From Rotaria sp. Silwood1 (Eukaryota; Rotifera; Eurotatoria; Philodinida; Philodinidae): DNA of 64,000 bases. The DNA lies in assembly GCA_905250075.1 (NCBI GenBank), contig CAJNOP010000038.1:492334-556333 (forward strand), read 5' to 3'. The position numbers and the translations under genes were made by a program. Under the pieces are notes generated by a model. That model searched no databases. It had not been told where the DNA came from and was given only the letters and a program-made list of their open reading frames with translations. Positions 52,701 through 64,000 of this stretch are shown in pieces. The stretch's first letter is position 1; every line of letters starts with the position of its first letter.

Positions 52701-55700
52701 TTATTGAATCTCTATAGGGTCCACCTTGATCTGTACTATGCATTCCAATGTATTGCGCTTGCCAAAGTTGTTCCTCTTCTCTTCGAAATAATACTTGAGC
52801 ATTTTGATGTAATTGATCATAAGCTTGGTGAAACATAGTAGCTTCGTCCTTATCATCAACACTACTAGCTTTCACTGTGTCAAACTCAACTGAAGGAATT
52901 TCTTGCGACGATCTCACTACAGTTTTTTGTAAGGATTGATGAAACCAATGAAGCTTGGTTGAGTGAAATAAATAAATTTTATGTGCACGAATTTTGTCTG
53001 TGAGAATGCTTTGTCTCGGTGATAAAGTAAAATCGAGAAATGACACAACTTTTTCGATAAACATACTCAATCGATACAATAGTTTTGCACGAGTTATTAT
53101 GCAGACAGCTGGAATATTTGATAGCGATGAGTAATTTTTATAGAATGTCGCATTAGACATGTCTTCGATGGATAGACTTTGAATAAAATCTTTGAAAGAG
53201 TCGTTGACTAACAATTGCTTATTCATAAAACTAATCAATTGTTGATCAGCTATCGTATCGAAATGACGGCTCGATTTTTCAACGTCATCTCGAGTGAATT
53301 TCAAATATTCATCTGAATTATCGTCCATTGTTAGAAAAACAACTTCAGGAAACTGTGCTTGCTTCTTTTTATCTATTAACACATTGATAACATCGATTAT
53401 TGTCAGTATATCACGAAAACTTTGTGGACATTGTGATAAATCGAATCTCAGTTGTTGATTCAGATCGTTTGTTACATGCGTCGTACTTTGTTGATATTTC
53501 TGTCTCTCAAATAACAGAAATACTATATCCATGAGATTGTTTTGTAACATTTTTACTGTTGGGTTACTTATTAAATTATTTTTGGCTGATATTTCAATAA
53601 ATAATTGGAACAAGAAATGTTGAATTTGTCCTTTCAAATTGAAATTTTTGCTTGCATCAAGTAAACTATTAAACAAAAAAAAAGAGTTATTTTCGTTTTT
53701 AGGATGCCTAATATAGCTCTGACCGAGACTATTTCATATTGTTGTCTTTCTACTTATAGAAATTCTGCTTACTCGTTCAAGAATGATCTAATATAGAAAG
53801 TTGATTTTACAGCCTACTATTTTCAGCAACAAAAAAATCTTTAAAAATGTTCTGTCTTGTCTATGATCTTATATGATTGAAAATCTTTAAATTTTGAGAA
53901 TCGAACTCGAATTGATGAGCTTTTTTAATTGCAGCACTCGAAAATTGTATTTGATTATAGAGTTCTATAAGACTATGCTAACATATTTCATTTGAGAGTA
54001 GTAGGCATAAGATTCGCGAAAGACAATGTAAGGTTATAAGCCAAGAGTATTGTATGTTTTAGACATCAAACGTGTGGGTGTGAGGGAGGGAGATTGGACT
54101 ATGTGTCATTATAATTCGATGTACGTCTTTCTAGTTCGTTAATTAAGAGGCACAGAAATACATGCATATCCATTGCTCATCATTACCACTTTGAGATGAC
54201 ATATATCTTATTCCACTGCAAGCATTCAGCACATGTACACTCTTGTCATTCATTAAGTGGAGATACTCTTAGCTAACGAGATCAAAAAAAGCCATTCACT
54301 ATGAGGTTTTACTGAATTTTGTCATTGTTTTTACTTACGTGGAAAAGAGACGTAGAATGCATATTTTTAATTGATGCGTTGGACTAATCAAAAATAGATC
54401 GAACAACAGACTGATTAATGTTACAGGAAATAGAACTGGAATAAGTGAATCGATGTCACGATGTTTCATCGTCGATTTATCGATTGCCAATTCAACAAAT
54501 AGATTCAATATTTTGATAACAAAATTCAAACTTGATTGTTTAATCAGTGTTCGTTCGTCAATGGCCTTTGTCTCATTATCACAATCACATAGTAATAATA
54601 ATGGGTCAAACAAAAATTGAATCAATTGAATAGTAATGTCTCTTTGCAATTGATAGATTAAAGGAACTTCTCTATGTATGATTTCATCTCTAATTTCATT
54701 GTGATTACTAGCATATTTTAATAATTCTTGTATTTCAACTTTGAGAATCGAATTCGTTAATAAACTCATGATATCAATATTTTCATCTATGTTCGTATTT
54801 GTATACGTGTAGCGATAATCCATCAACTGTAATAGTCTAGTTATGAATGCACAATCACCAAATTTTTCCCATGGAAATTTATTTGAACTATGATCTGACC
54901 AAACTTTTAACATATTGAATAAAGTATAACGTGCGTAGATCATTGTCAATCCATGTTCACAGGCGACACGCAAGTTCATATATTTTTGTTGTGATATTTG
55001 TCGATGTGAATATTGAATTGATTTTTTAATCTTTTTTGGTTGACTTTCTACGAATGATGTCATTGTTGTTAGTTCTTGTTCAGATTTTGTCAAATCGAAC
55101 AATTGACAAGTGAGATCTTCTGCTCGAATCATTCTTGTTTTTCCTTGAATCCATTCGTCGAGACGATCATTGACACCTAAATCACGAACAGTTTGATAGT
55201 ACCATTTTTTGCTTGACAATACAGTGTCATTCTCATTTGAATTTGGAACATTTTCTTTCGTTTCATACGTCATCAACAACGATTTCGAAGTCTGTAGATC
55301 GTGACAATGCAGTAACACGAGTTCATAAGCAGCTGTCACTTGTTCGTCAGTATCAAATTTCGAGAACGCAAGCAGATCTTCCATTTTTTCTCTATCAATG
55401 GATGGATTTAATCTCGACAAAATATTGAAATAACGTTTTTGTCGATTTTGAGCTTCGTTCTTCATGAATTCTTCTTTTTTCTCACGTATAATTGTATCAA
55501 TCCATTGAATATTACTCGTATTGTATTCTTTCATAGCGTATTTTATCCATGATTCTTTGTATCCAATGGCAACTAAATTTAACGCAACGATAGAAAAGGG
55601 TGGTGCAACCAAAGTTTCTAATGAATATTTTGTTGATTTCATTTCTTCACGATTATCTACATCTGCTATTAAGCCGTTTAAAAATGTGATCGATTTACAT

Positions 55701-58700
55701 TCAATTCGAAGTCTATCATCATTAGTCGTATTCTTTCCTAAATCCACTTCTCGAAACAGTTCAATTCGTTTAGCTTTTGCCATGAATTGGTTCTCATTGA
55801 CATTGACACTTAGTTCCAGTATTCCATTTACGTAGATTTTGACAACTTTCTTTTGAAACGATATATGCAAACGGAAATATTCATTCAATTTCAATGTTGA
55901 ATCACTTTTGTTTTGTGTTCCATTACTAGATAGAATAATTTTACCATTATGTGTAATATAAATTTCTGATTGTGTATTCAATGTCAATAGTGTCAATTGT
56001 TCGTTATTCGTTGGCCAATTAGGTATGCAAATGTCGAGAATAAGTGTATATTCGCACCATTCATTAGCTGATTTGTCTAGAACGAGATATGTTTTATTTC
56101 CAAATAATTGTACGACGGACTCATCAGTTCCAGCAATTGTTCTAAAATATTTGAATTCATCAATGTCAACTTGTTTCTTCTTTTTCTCCCATATGTTCTC
56201 TTCGAATGGTTCATTAAACGGAACAAGTAATTGACTAGAAAATTGTTGTTGATTCTTACTGAACGTGATAGTGTTTGCTTGTTTTCGATGTTCTTTCAAC
56301 TGTTGATAATCGATTGCTACATAGAATAAGCCATAGGTGAATAGACGTCGAATATGTTCCTCCGAAAGAGCATATTTCCAAATGCCGAGATTCTTTATTC
56401 CGACGGCAATATTAGGTAAAATATGAAAATTTAGTTTCGCCATCTTCGTAGTTTCAAAAGCAACGTGAAATTTTCGACATTCATTATTGAAGTAGATTGT
56501 CATTTGTTGTTCTTTCAGATCGAATATGATTGCAGTTCGTATTTCGTTTTCGATTTTGCTTATTGAGATTTGCACTGAGAATATTTCTGTATTCTCTAGT
56601 GTAAATAACAAAATATCTAATTTTGTGTCAGTTTCGTTTTCAACTTCTGTTAAAATTTTAAAATCAAAACTGATTGTCAATGACGAAGCATAATTATCGA
56701 TCGCAAGTGGTAAACCATTACTATTTTCTGGTAAGACTAGGTGATGATCATCCATAGGGAAACCTGTTTCAAGGTGATGTTCGCTTACAAAATCACGCAG
56801 AAAAATCGTCGATGTTGTACTTCGTTGTGTATGAAAATTATTTTGAACTTGATCATCAATCAAATAAGCGCTGTAAGGATAAGCAACAATAGAATTTTCG
56901 ATATTGATTAATTTCGGCATCAGTAATGGTTTGTAACCTTTGGGCAATGGACATTTTGTCATGTCTTCTGGACTAAAAATTAGTTCACAACGACTACTAG
57001 AATAAGAACGCACTTGTAAAGAAACACCAGGAAAATAGGTGGTACCCTGCCGTCCATTTGGTAACATATTACATTTTGTCGTTGTCGATGCGATATTTGA
57101 TTGATGTTCAAAAGCTTTACCAAGATAGTTTCCATTGAGCCAATATTTGATACAAATATTTTCACCGTCAATTTCAATACCACAACCACAAACATCATTT
57201 TTTTTCCACCGAATATCATCAGAAGTAAAATGAAATTCTTCATTATTATAAAGTGTACCTCGTGATCCATCGTATGACCATGAATACGTATCATCGCCTA
57301 TTCCACGAGCATCATCTGGAACAGGTATAAATCCATTTGTTGCCCATCCAATTTGAATAATGTCACTAACTAGTATTTTAACACAATAATACCATTTACC
57401 TTTACTTACGTGTACATTATCAACAATATATGTTGGAAATGGTCCATTTGTGTTTTTAGGATTCGGAGAAATTCGTCCTTTGAATTTATGATTATTACCA
57501 CATCCTTCGAATACGCTTGAGTCACTAATGTTGAGTGGCATTGGAACAATTGAAGGTTCATTACTTCCAATTCGACCTCTTCTAAACGATTCAATTTCAA
57601 TTTCGGATGCATATGGTTTCCAACCATTATATTTTAATATGTTCGTCGATAGTGCGTTAACAATCAATTGATTGCTATTAATATCATCATTGTTCCAAAC
57701 GTATGACGAAAATTTATGCTTACTATTTACAACTATCGCATCATGCAACAATTGGCTGTTATTACCATTATCGTTGTGTACGATTTCATTTGAGCTTAGA
57801 CACTTATCTAAACTTAAACAATACTGTTCCAAATGTTGTCTATTCAATAATCGTAAATCAGATAGTTGCCGACAATTATTCGATAATGAATCAGATATGG
57901 ATAATTTGACAATAATGGGTGCGTATGGTTTTTGCATGAATACTTCGACGAGAGTTTTATCATTCAATATATGAAATAAAACGGCTACTGAGCGACGTTT
58001 CAGTTGTAATAACGGTACAGATTCATTTGTCGACGTATCAATTTGTATGAAATATGCCAATGCATCGAACAATGAATGTATGGCTGCATTTGTTTCGTTT
58101 GCTTTTGGTAACAAGTGTAGATTAGGTGGTGAGACATCGATTTCAATATGTAGTTCATCAATTGTCACTGTTTTTATTTCATTCGTTTCTAAATATTGAA
58201 TCAAATAGGTCGACGTATCGGGTATGTCCGAATCACTAGCATTCGTGTCAATTTCTATGATAGTTGCCAATTGAAATTCATTACTTTGTTCATCGGTATA
58301 TATTTTTACAATTGAACCTAAACAAAAAGGTTGAATATATCCACCCAATATACATAGAGATGCAACCAAACAATTCATTTGGACCATGCTGTCATCTTCG
58401 AGTAATTTCAAATAAGTATTGTCCTTGCTTGATGTGACAGTGTTAAAAATCAACTCTGTTGCCACCATTTGCCATGTTGATTTTACAGACATTACTGTAC
58501 GATATAAATAGATCAGTTCGGTGATAATATATGACGGAATTTGTTGTGCAATGAAACTATTCCCAATGCAAAATAGAGTCTTGGTCAAAAAGTTCTCAAT
58601 AACACCCCTTGATTCCTTGTTTGCATGCTTCGGTATTAGGTAACGTAAAATTTTCAACGCGAGAAAACTGGTAACACTATTTTGATAGGTGTGATAGATG

Positions 58701-61690
58701 TACAACAATTTTTCAATGTAATCAATCGTTGCACAAACAGATTGAACATGTTCGTAAAAATGAACAATACGAAGTAGAAGTATCAACCATTGGTTTATAC
58801 AGAGTTCAATATCAAATTTTGATGATAGACCATATGTAACATTTGATGTATCGCCTTCCGTTGTTGTTGCTCTTTTAATGAACCAACCAATGGCAAGATT
58901 ATCTAAAGAATTCTTTTTATTATTTAAAGAAAAAGTAGTTTCGTTTTCTGTATCAATTGGCATCATTTGTGTCAATCCTTTCAGTTCGTTTAAAATCAAA
59001 GTATTGAAAACAAATTTCTGTTGTTCGTTTAGAACTTTATTGTTGGCACCTTTCTGTTCAGCCAATTCAATAGTTTCACACAGTTTCAATACGAACAATC
59101 GAAACCAATTGTATCCAATCAATTTTCTATAGAATCCAACATTGTTCGTGCACTCTGATTTTTCAACAAAGCTAACAAACAATGTGAATAATGTGTATAC
59201 AAATTGATCACGGTATAAATACTCAATATCAACTGCTTCATATGATAAGTTAAGCAAGTTGAACATATTTCGCCATAAGAACTTTGGTTCAGAGGTGATC
59301 GATTGTAATATATAGGACAGAATAGTTTTAATTATAGAATAATAACTGTTTCTAATTTTTTCTTTCAGATTGCAAGTTGATGCTTCAATATTTTCTAAAT
59401 AGGACCATTCTAAGTCTGTATTTCTCAAGCATGGTAAATAAACAGACAAGATAGTTAAGACCAGACTTTGATTTTCAATACTTAATACTTTTTGAATAAA
59501 CATTTGAATAAATCGGTACGTTATCATTCTTGTCATTGCTCGTTCATACTGCCGTGACATACATTCAATAAGTTCATCTGATTCCAATTGTTTTTCTTCG
59601 CTTGTCACCGTTTTGTAAAGATCACCATAAAGGTAACCATCAATTGTTCGATTTAAGATACTTTCATTATCGGACTTTTGTCTAATAGCTTGTTTTTTGG
59701 CTATTATCAATCTTTTAAATCGTATACAAGCATTCATTGTATTTCGAAGCAATTGAAAGACACGTTTCGCTGTTGTCCATCGTGAGACTTGTCGCTTGAA
59801 TGACGGTTTTATTTTATGTTCTATTGGTGTCATTATTTGTGTACTTGTTATTGATTGCAGAAGATCTTCATTGATAATTGGAATTGAATTACTTGCTTGG
59901 ACGGATGACAAAAGAAATAATGCATTCATTTTTACTTGTTTGCAAAGTTCATTACAGTCACCACCTTGTGCTTTTGTTGTGGCGAATAATGTTTGAACAT
60001 GACTGGCATATTCATAGATTGATAAAAGTTTACAGTGTGGTCTTTTATTATCCGTTTGAGCTAGTTCATGTTTAGCTAAATTAATTCGACGATAATGTTT
60101 AATATAAACAGCAAATACAGCAGCAAATGCATCATTTGCTTGTTGTTCAATCGATTTTTGTAATAAACGTTGTCTGTCTTTCATATGTTCTTTCATTTTT
60201 GATATCAATTGTGCACCCTGATTAGTATTATTATAAACTGACATGACAAATTCATGATCAAATGGTGGTCGTTCAATTTCATCAGTCAATGTTAATTGAC
60301 TGTAAGTAGCTAAAGGAGATTCGAACAAATCTAATAGATATTTATTATTTTCTATTATTGTTCTTTCACAACCACCAGCAAACAAGAGTGACTTTAATTT
60401 ATCGGCATGTTTTCTTTCTGTTAAATTCTGTTGTGAACCAGTAATCATGACATTACACATCTTGCCTAACAGCCAACAAATACAATGTAGATTATTGTTT
60501 TCACATGCTTCACCATTTGCATTTTGAACTATATATTCGACGAGTATTGGCATAGTAGTTGTGAATATGAGTTGAATTATTTCAAAGTTAAATATCTCAT
60601 TTGTTTTTATCATTAGACACAAACCCGCAAGCATTGAATTGAACAAATCATTCATTATGATTAGTTTATCAATATAATTACTTAATATGTGATTTATATA
60701 CTTAACTACCAGAGATGATGCAGTAGTTGGAGCAGCCGTTGTAGAAATTTCATTATCAGACTCTTTGTTTTGATTCTTTTTCAACTTACATTCCGATACT
60801 AATCGCCCTAATAGAAGTTGTTGAAATGACATCAGGATTTTTTTCAGCTGTTGCTGTTGTTCATGATTTATTTCATTCGATGATTTGAAGCAGCTGTCGA
60901 TAAATGAATAAAGTATTTTCAATGCTGTAATTTGTTCTGTCTGGTTGTCATTGTCTGTACATAGAATTTCGATCCAGCTTAGTAAGACAACGTTTTTCGT
61001 CAACTCTTTGCATAATTGTTGTACAAACATTGGATGTTTATTTTCCATTATATGTTTGTGAATAAATGATAACTTTTCTATAAATGACGATGTCCGTACA
61101 TCAAAAACGTGAAGAATAGCCTTGGATGCTTGACTACATATGATCGCCTGCTCAGACTTTCCATCGTCAATACACACTAGTTTCAGCAAAGTTTCAAACC
61201 ATGTTTGTAATTGATCGTTCGTTGCAAATGCATTTAAATCGAGGTGACTATGTGATGCAGATACTGTGGAAGATAGAATTGCTTGTGTAACTTCATCGTT
61301 TCTGGTCAATAAATTATTATCAAGATTCGATTTTGCAGAACATAAAATTTCCAAATGTGTTGTACATAATCGTAAGCAAACAGTTAAAATATGGACGACA
61401 ACTGCATCCCAAGTCTCTATTGTCATGATTGTTAGTTTTTCAATGATTTGAAACAACCATTTAAACGTATCTGGATGAAACTCGAATGACATAGAACTAT
61501 TGACTAAGTCACGTTCTGATTGTTTGATTGCATTAACTTCATTATCAAAGTCAATATGTGCCAGAATAATAGATGATAAGAATAGCCCGGTAAATTGTTT
61601 ATCATTCAATTTCATCAGTTCAGTGTTTGGATATACTCCAACTTTTTTTAAATAATTCAATGAAACCAATCGTCTTTCCTCTAAAAACAT
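49785..61690 (-). CDS. HERC1: Giant HECT E3 ubiquitin ligase with SPRY domain, HERC1-like
   Basis: Three exons (61690-54339, 53665-51831, 49957-49785) join in phase to about 3119 residues. Most of the first 1390 residues are helical and unrecognised. A SPRY domain lies at about 1395-1560 (KGKWYYCVKI, IGWATNGF, GDDTYSWSYDG). Two concanavalin/laminin-G-like segments follow (about 1650-1760 and 1860-2040), then a UBA-like helical piece (about 2095-2140). The HECT domain is about 2740-3119 (CPNGRTQTGLNRDRW, FIGQLMGMAIRRKHYLDL, LIPGGAEIPIT). The catalytic cysteine is about Cys3067 in SHTCFF, on the last exon. The HECT tail (MYERLNYAISHCSSIDGDG) resembles HERC1 best. No RCC1 repeats are visible, so it may be a divergent HERC1, HECTD4-like, or incomplete at the 5' end. 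It would attach ubiquitin to unknown substrates in the cytosol. Confidence 0.85.
49958..51830 (-). other. Last intron of the HECT ligase gene
   Basis: A 1.87-kb intron with donor C|GTAAGT and acceptor TTTTAG. An 88-codon plus-strand frame (50727-50993) has no recognisable motif. I see no nested gene. Confidence 0.75.
53666..54338 (-). other. First intron of the HECT ligase gene
   Basis: A 673-nt intron, donor AC|GTAAGT, acceptor TTTAATAG. Nothing notable inside except a GTGTGGGTGTGAGGGAGGGAG stretch at about 54070-54090 (plus strand). Confidence 0.75.
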
Positions 61691-63371
61691 GACTCCTTTT
61701 TTGAATGATGTACGTCTTTAGTCGATTCGAGATAGGCATTAGATATTTCTAGATAGAAGACTAAAGTTTAACATATTCGATCTGACGATATCTTCAAATA
61801 TTCAGGCAATAATCTATTATGAATAGTCGTTGTTACCATATTTTATTAAATTGTTACTCAGAATCTGCGAAGAAAATTTTTTTAATGAAATAGACAATTA
61901 CACAGGCACACATTTAGTTAAATTGATTAAGACAGGTAAGTATTAAAATCTCTAATTAACTAAATATTACGTTTTTAAAACGAATACTTAGAGATGTTAG
62001 TACAAGTCTAAGAGACGTATCGAGATAAAGACTTCATGCATTTTTTAAGGATAATCATCAACCTATATTCACTAAAAAATGTCGATGGATCACTTAGAAA
62101 AAATTTGTCATCATGATGAATGAACATCAAGCTCAAGGGTCAGAAGCTTGATAGAGATTATATTTGGATAGTCCTAAATTTATCGTTTGCTCCCTCAAAA
62201 TCTCAGTCACTTAAAACTAAGTGTTGACGTTTACACATTTTTCTCGTGTAATTACATTTGTTTGGATAAAACTAACGAGTAAAATGAACACTTCTAGTTA
62301 TTCTTCATCTTATATTTTTCTACTTTTACTTGAATTATTTTCTATTATATATAATTCAAGTGAAGAAAAAACGCAACAGACAAATGAAGTATTTTTTTTA
62401 TTGGAAAATATGCTGAAAGAGGTCTTAATTTCAACGGATAATCTTGTACAGATACCACTCTGCAAGTAAACGTCGTTTTTCTGCACTGAAATAAGATGAA
62501 AAGTAACTTCTATATGCACCATGAGAATGAGCTTTCAACACGGAATACTGTATCTACGATCATTGATAGTTACGTATATTTTTAGGGTTCGGTTATAGTG
62601 CATGACTGTGTGGAAAAATCTCTCAAAAAACGACTTGATCATTTTTCGAAATAACGCGTTCTCATATCACACTACGTATTTGTTTTCTTCAAGAATGTTG
62701 CATACAAAAACTTTCTTCTGCTTATATATTAGCGACTAATACAATCAAAGTTCTATGTTTATGAATATCACCACAAATTTCAAGAAGATCATGTGAAGTA
62801 ACTCTTATGAATAGAAATAAAAATGGTTCTTTAAGTTTATATTTATTGAAATCGCTATACATTTTGATTAACTAAAACGGTAAAATATCGTTCGAAACAC
62901 CATCTGCGGTTCTATTCAATCAATACCGACATATTAAAAAAGAAGTCAATGTGAACGATGCTCCCACTCGATACTAAATGAATTATTTCATGAAACACAA
63001 GGTGTAAATATGTGTCGAAGTATATAGTTAGATAAGTGAACGACTGCTATCCCTCGAACAACCTTATAGGTCGTACGAGACATACAAATTACATTAGGAT
63101 ATCTGACTTAAAATTATAATATGATCAAAATGAGTAATATTCTTGATTGTGTGTAAAACGGATTTATAACATTTCACGCGTTAATGCGAACTCGATTACA
63201 CTGAAAACTTTCATGCCTAAATGAGTTATAAAATATATATAGTTTACATCTCAATAAAAGATTCAGTAATGAGTAGATTTTACAGTTGAAAAGTTGTCTT
63301 TTTTTTGCAATTAGAAGCATACTGAAATATGTATGTCTCTAAGCCTGAAGCAAAATATGTTTAGAACATCA
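61691..63371. other. Region between two minus-strand genes
   Basis: About 1.7 kb with no supported coding sequence. It is either the intergenic region and promoter of the HECT ligase or, less likely, an intron joining it to the cysteine-rich exon at 63372-63814. Confidence 0.5.
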
Positions 63372-63814
63372 CTAACCAATCCAAATATGCTTGTATCGAT
63401 CACGTTGTTGCTGGTTCAATCTTTGGCATGCTGTACATTGTGGTCCATTGGTAGGTCCACAATATCCATCACTTGTTCCATCATCTGGCATAACTCTACG
63501 ACCACAATAGAATGTCGTCGGTAGCTGACTACTGCATCGTGCTGGTGCACCGTCGCTATTGACAAGCCATCCTCGAGGCAGAATTCGTTTCTGAACATCA
63601 AGCAACATACACGATGAACAATTGCAACCATTCGTTGGTCCACATTTACCATTACAGCAGTTACACTGTGATCCATCGAGTGTACCACCACAGTAGAATT
63701 TTCCTGTGCTACCCAAACGAGCATATCGACCTCGACTATTAAGTGTTCTCTCGAGACGATCATCAAATACTGTAGTACTTTCATTAGTAGACGTTGCTGA
63801 TGAATTACTACGAA
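63372..63814 (-). CDS. Cysteine-rich repeat protein, 3' part (gene runs off the window)
   Basis: One exon after a clear acceptor (CTTTATTTTTAG) encodes 147 residues to TAG at 63372. It holds two copies of a cysteine-rich unit: FYCGGTLDG...CNCCNGKCGPTNGCNCSSC and FYCGRRVMPDDG...GYCGPTNGPQCTAC. Between them is MLLDVQKRILPRGWLVNSDG. The CGPTNG-x-x-C-x-x-C core suggests a small zinc- or disulfide-stabilised module. Similar units occur in uncharacterised rotifer and other invertebrate proteins as I remember them, function unknown. The exon starts at phase 1, so coding sequence continues upstream beyond 64000. The end may instead splice at ATTG|GTTAGT. A second open frame over the same bases is a shadow. 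Confidence 0.6.
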
Positions 63815-64000
63815 CTAAAAATAAAGTTTTATCATGATAAATTTAGTAAAAGAGCTATGATTTTTCTGGAGTAGTAGGTGTTTAGCAAATCATAATTTAG
63901 ACATATCATTTTAAGCGAGCTGAAATTATTGAAAATCAGTGCTTTTCTCTAGTCTGAAGTAATCTATACAAAATAAGCGAAACTTATTTGTCAATAACTG
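63815..64000 (-). other. Intron at the window edge
   Basis: Sequence upstream of the acceptor of the cysteine-rich exon; no further exon visible before the window ends. Confidence 0.5.

Noticed and set aside
55213..61451. Plus-strand open frames opposite the HECT ligase exon
   Set aside because: They are shadows of a long coding exon, without motifs or splice context.
61691..63371. Direct splice from the cysteine-rich exon into the HECT ligase frame
   Set aside because: A phase-compatible acceptor exists just before 61690 (AAAAAAG|GAGTC) but it lacks a pyrimidine tract, so the link is not supported from sequence alone.

Overview
The window looks like nuclear DNA of an invertebrate animal, most likely a bdelloid rotifer. 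It is AT-rich, and the genes are cut by many short GT-AG introns, often about 50-70 nt. Most genes have clear metazoan orthologues (WDR47, an NKX6 homeobox gene, nicastrin, a HERC1-type ligase). Two families that I know as expanded in bdelloids are also present: a TIR-domain armadillo-like protein and a short membrane-anchored extracellular protein. The species call is inference; no rRNA or mitochondrial sequence is present to confirm it. Products were identified by reading translations, not by database search.

Layout, left to right. 1-1.4 kb: a long hairpin repeat and the 3' end of an unknown gene. 3.2-8.1 kb (+): WDR47, whose largest intron holds a second hairpin. 9.1-9.9 kb (+): theta-class glutathione S-transferase. 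11.5-14.0 kb (+): NKX6-type homeobox gene with a 17-nt microexon. 15.7-16.4 kb: third hairpin. 16.6-17.1 kb (-): TMEM17/TMEM216/TMEM80-type ciliary membrane protein. 19.0-21.65 kb (+): branched-chain aminotransferase. 21.9-25.5 kb (+): nicastrin, 242 bp downstream. 25.5-29.6 kb: mostly unassigned, with a 10-N assembly gap inside a possible small gene. 29.6-31.7 kb (-): TIR protein with one in-frame UGA. 32.3-33.0 kb (-): pseudogene of the bdelloid membrane-protein family. 36.6-43.2 kb (+): intact 29-exon full ABCB transporter, 1338 aa. 43.9-44.6 kb: fourth hairpin. 46.1-48.4 kb (-): secreted purple acid phosphatase with an apparent GA-AG intron. 49.8-61.7 kb (-): giant SPRY/HECT ubiquitin ligase of about 3119 aa. 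63.4 kb to the edge (-): cysteine-rich repeat gene.

The genes do not form a pathway. The structural themes are: (i) four long, nearly perfect hairpin (foldback) elements with arms of about 200-320 bp, all in non-coding DNA, sharing the core ATAACT-N4-AACG; a diverged relative of the first lies near 34.3 kb; (ii) splice acceptors directly before the start codons of several genes, consistent with spliced-leader trans-splicing, which is known in bdelloids; (iii) single-base lesions or odd splice sites in otherwise intact genes (UGA in the TIR gene, GA donor in the phosphatase).

The strongest candidate for something undescribed is the hairpin family.
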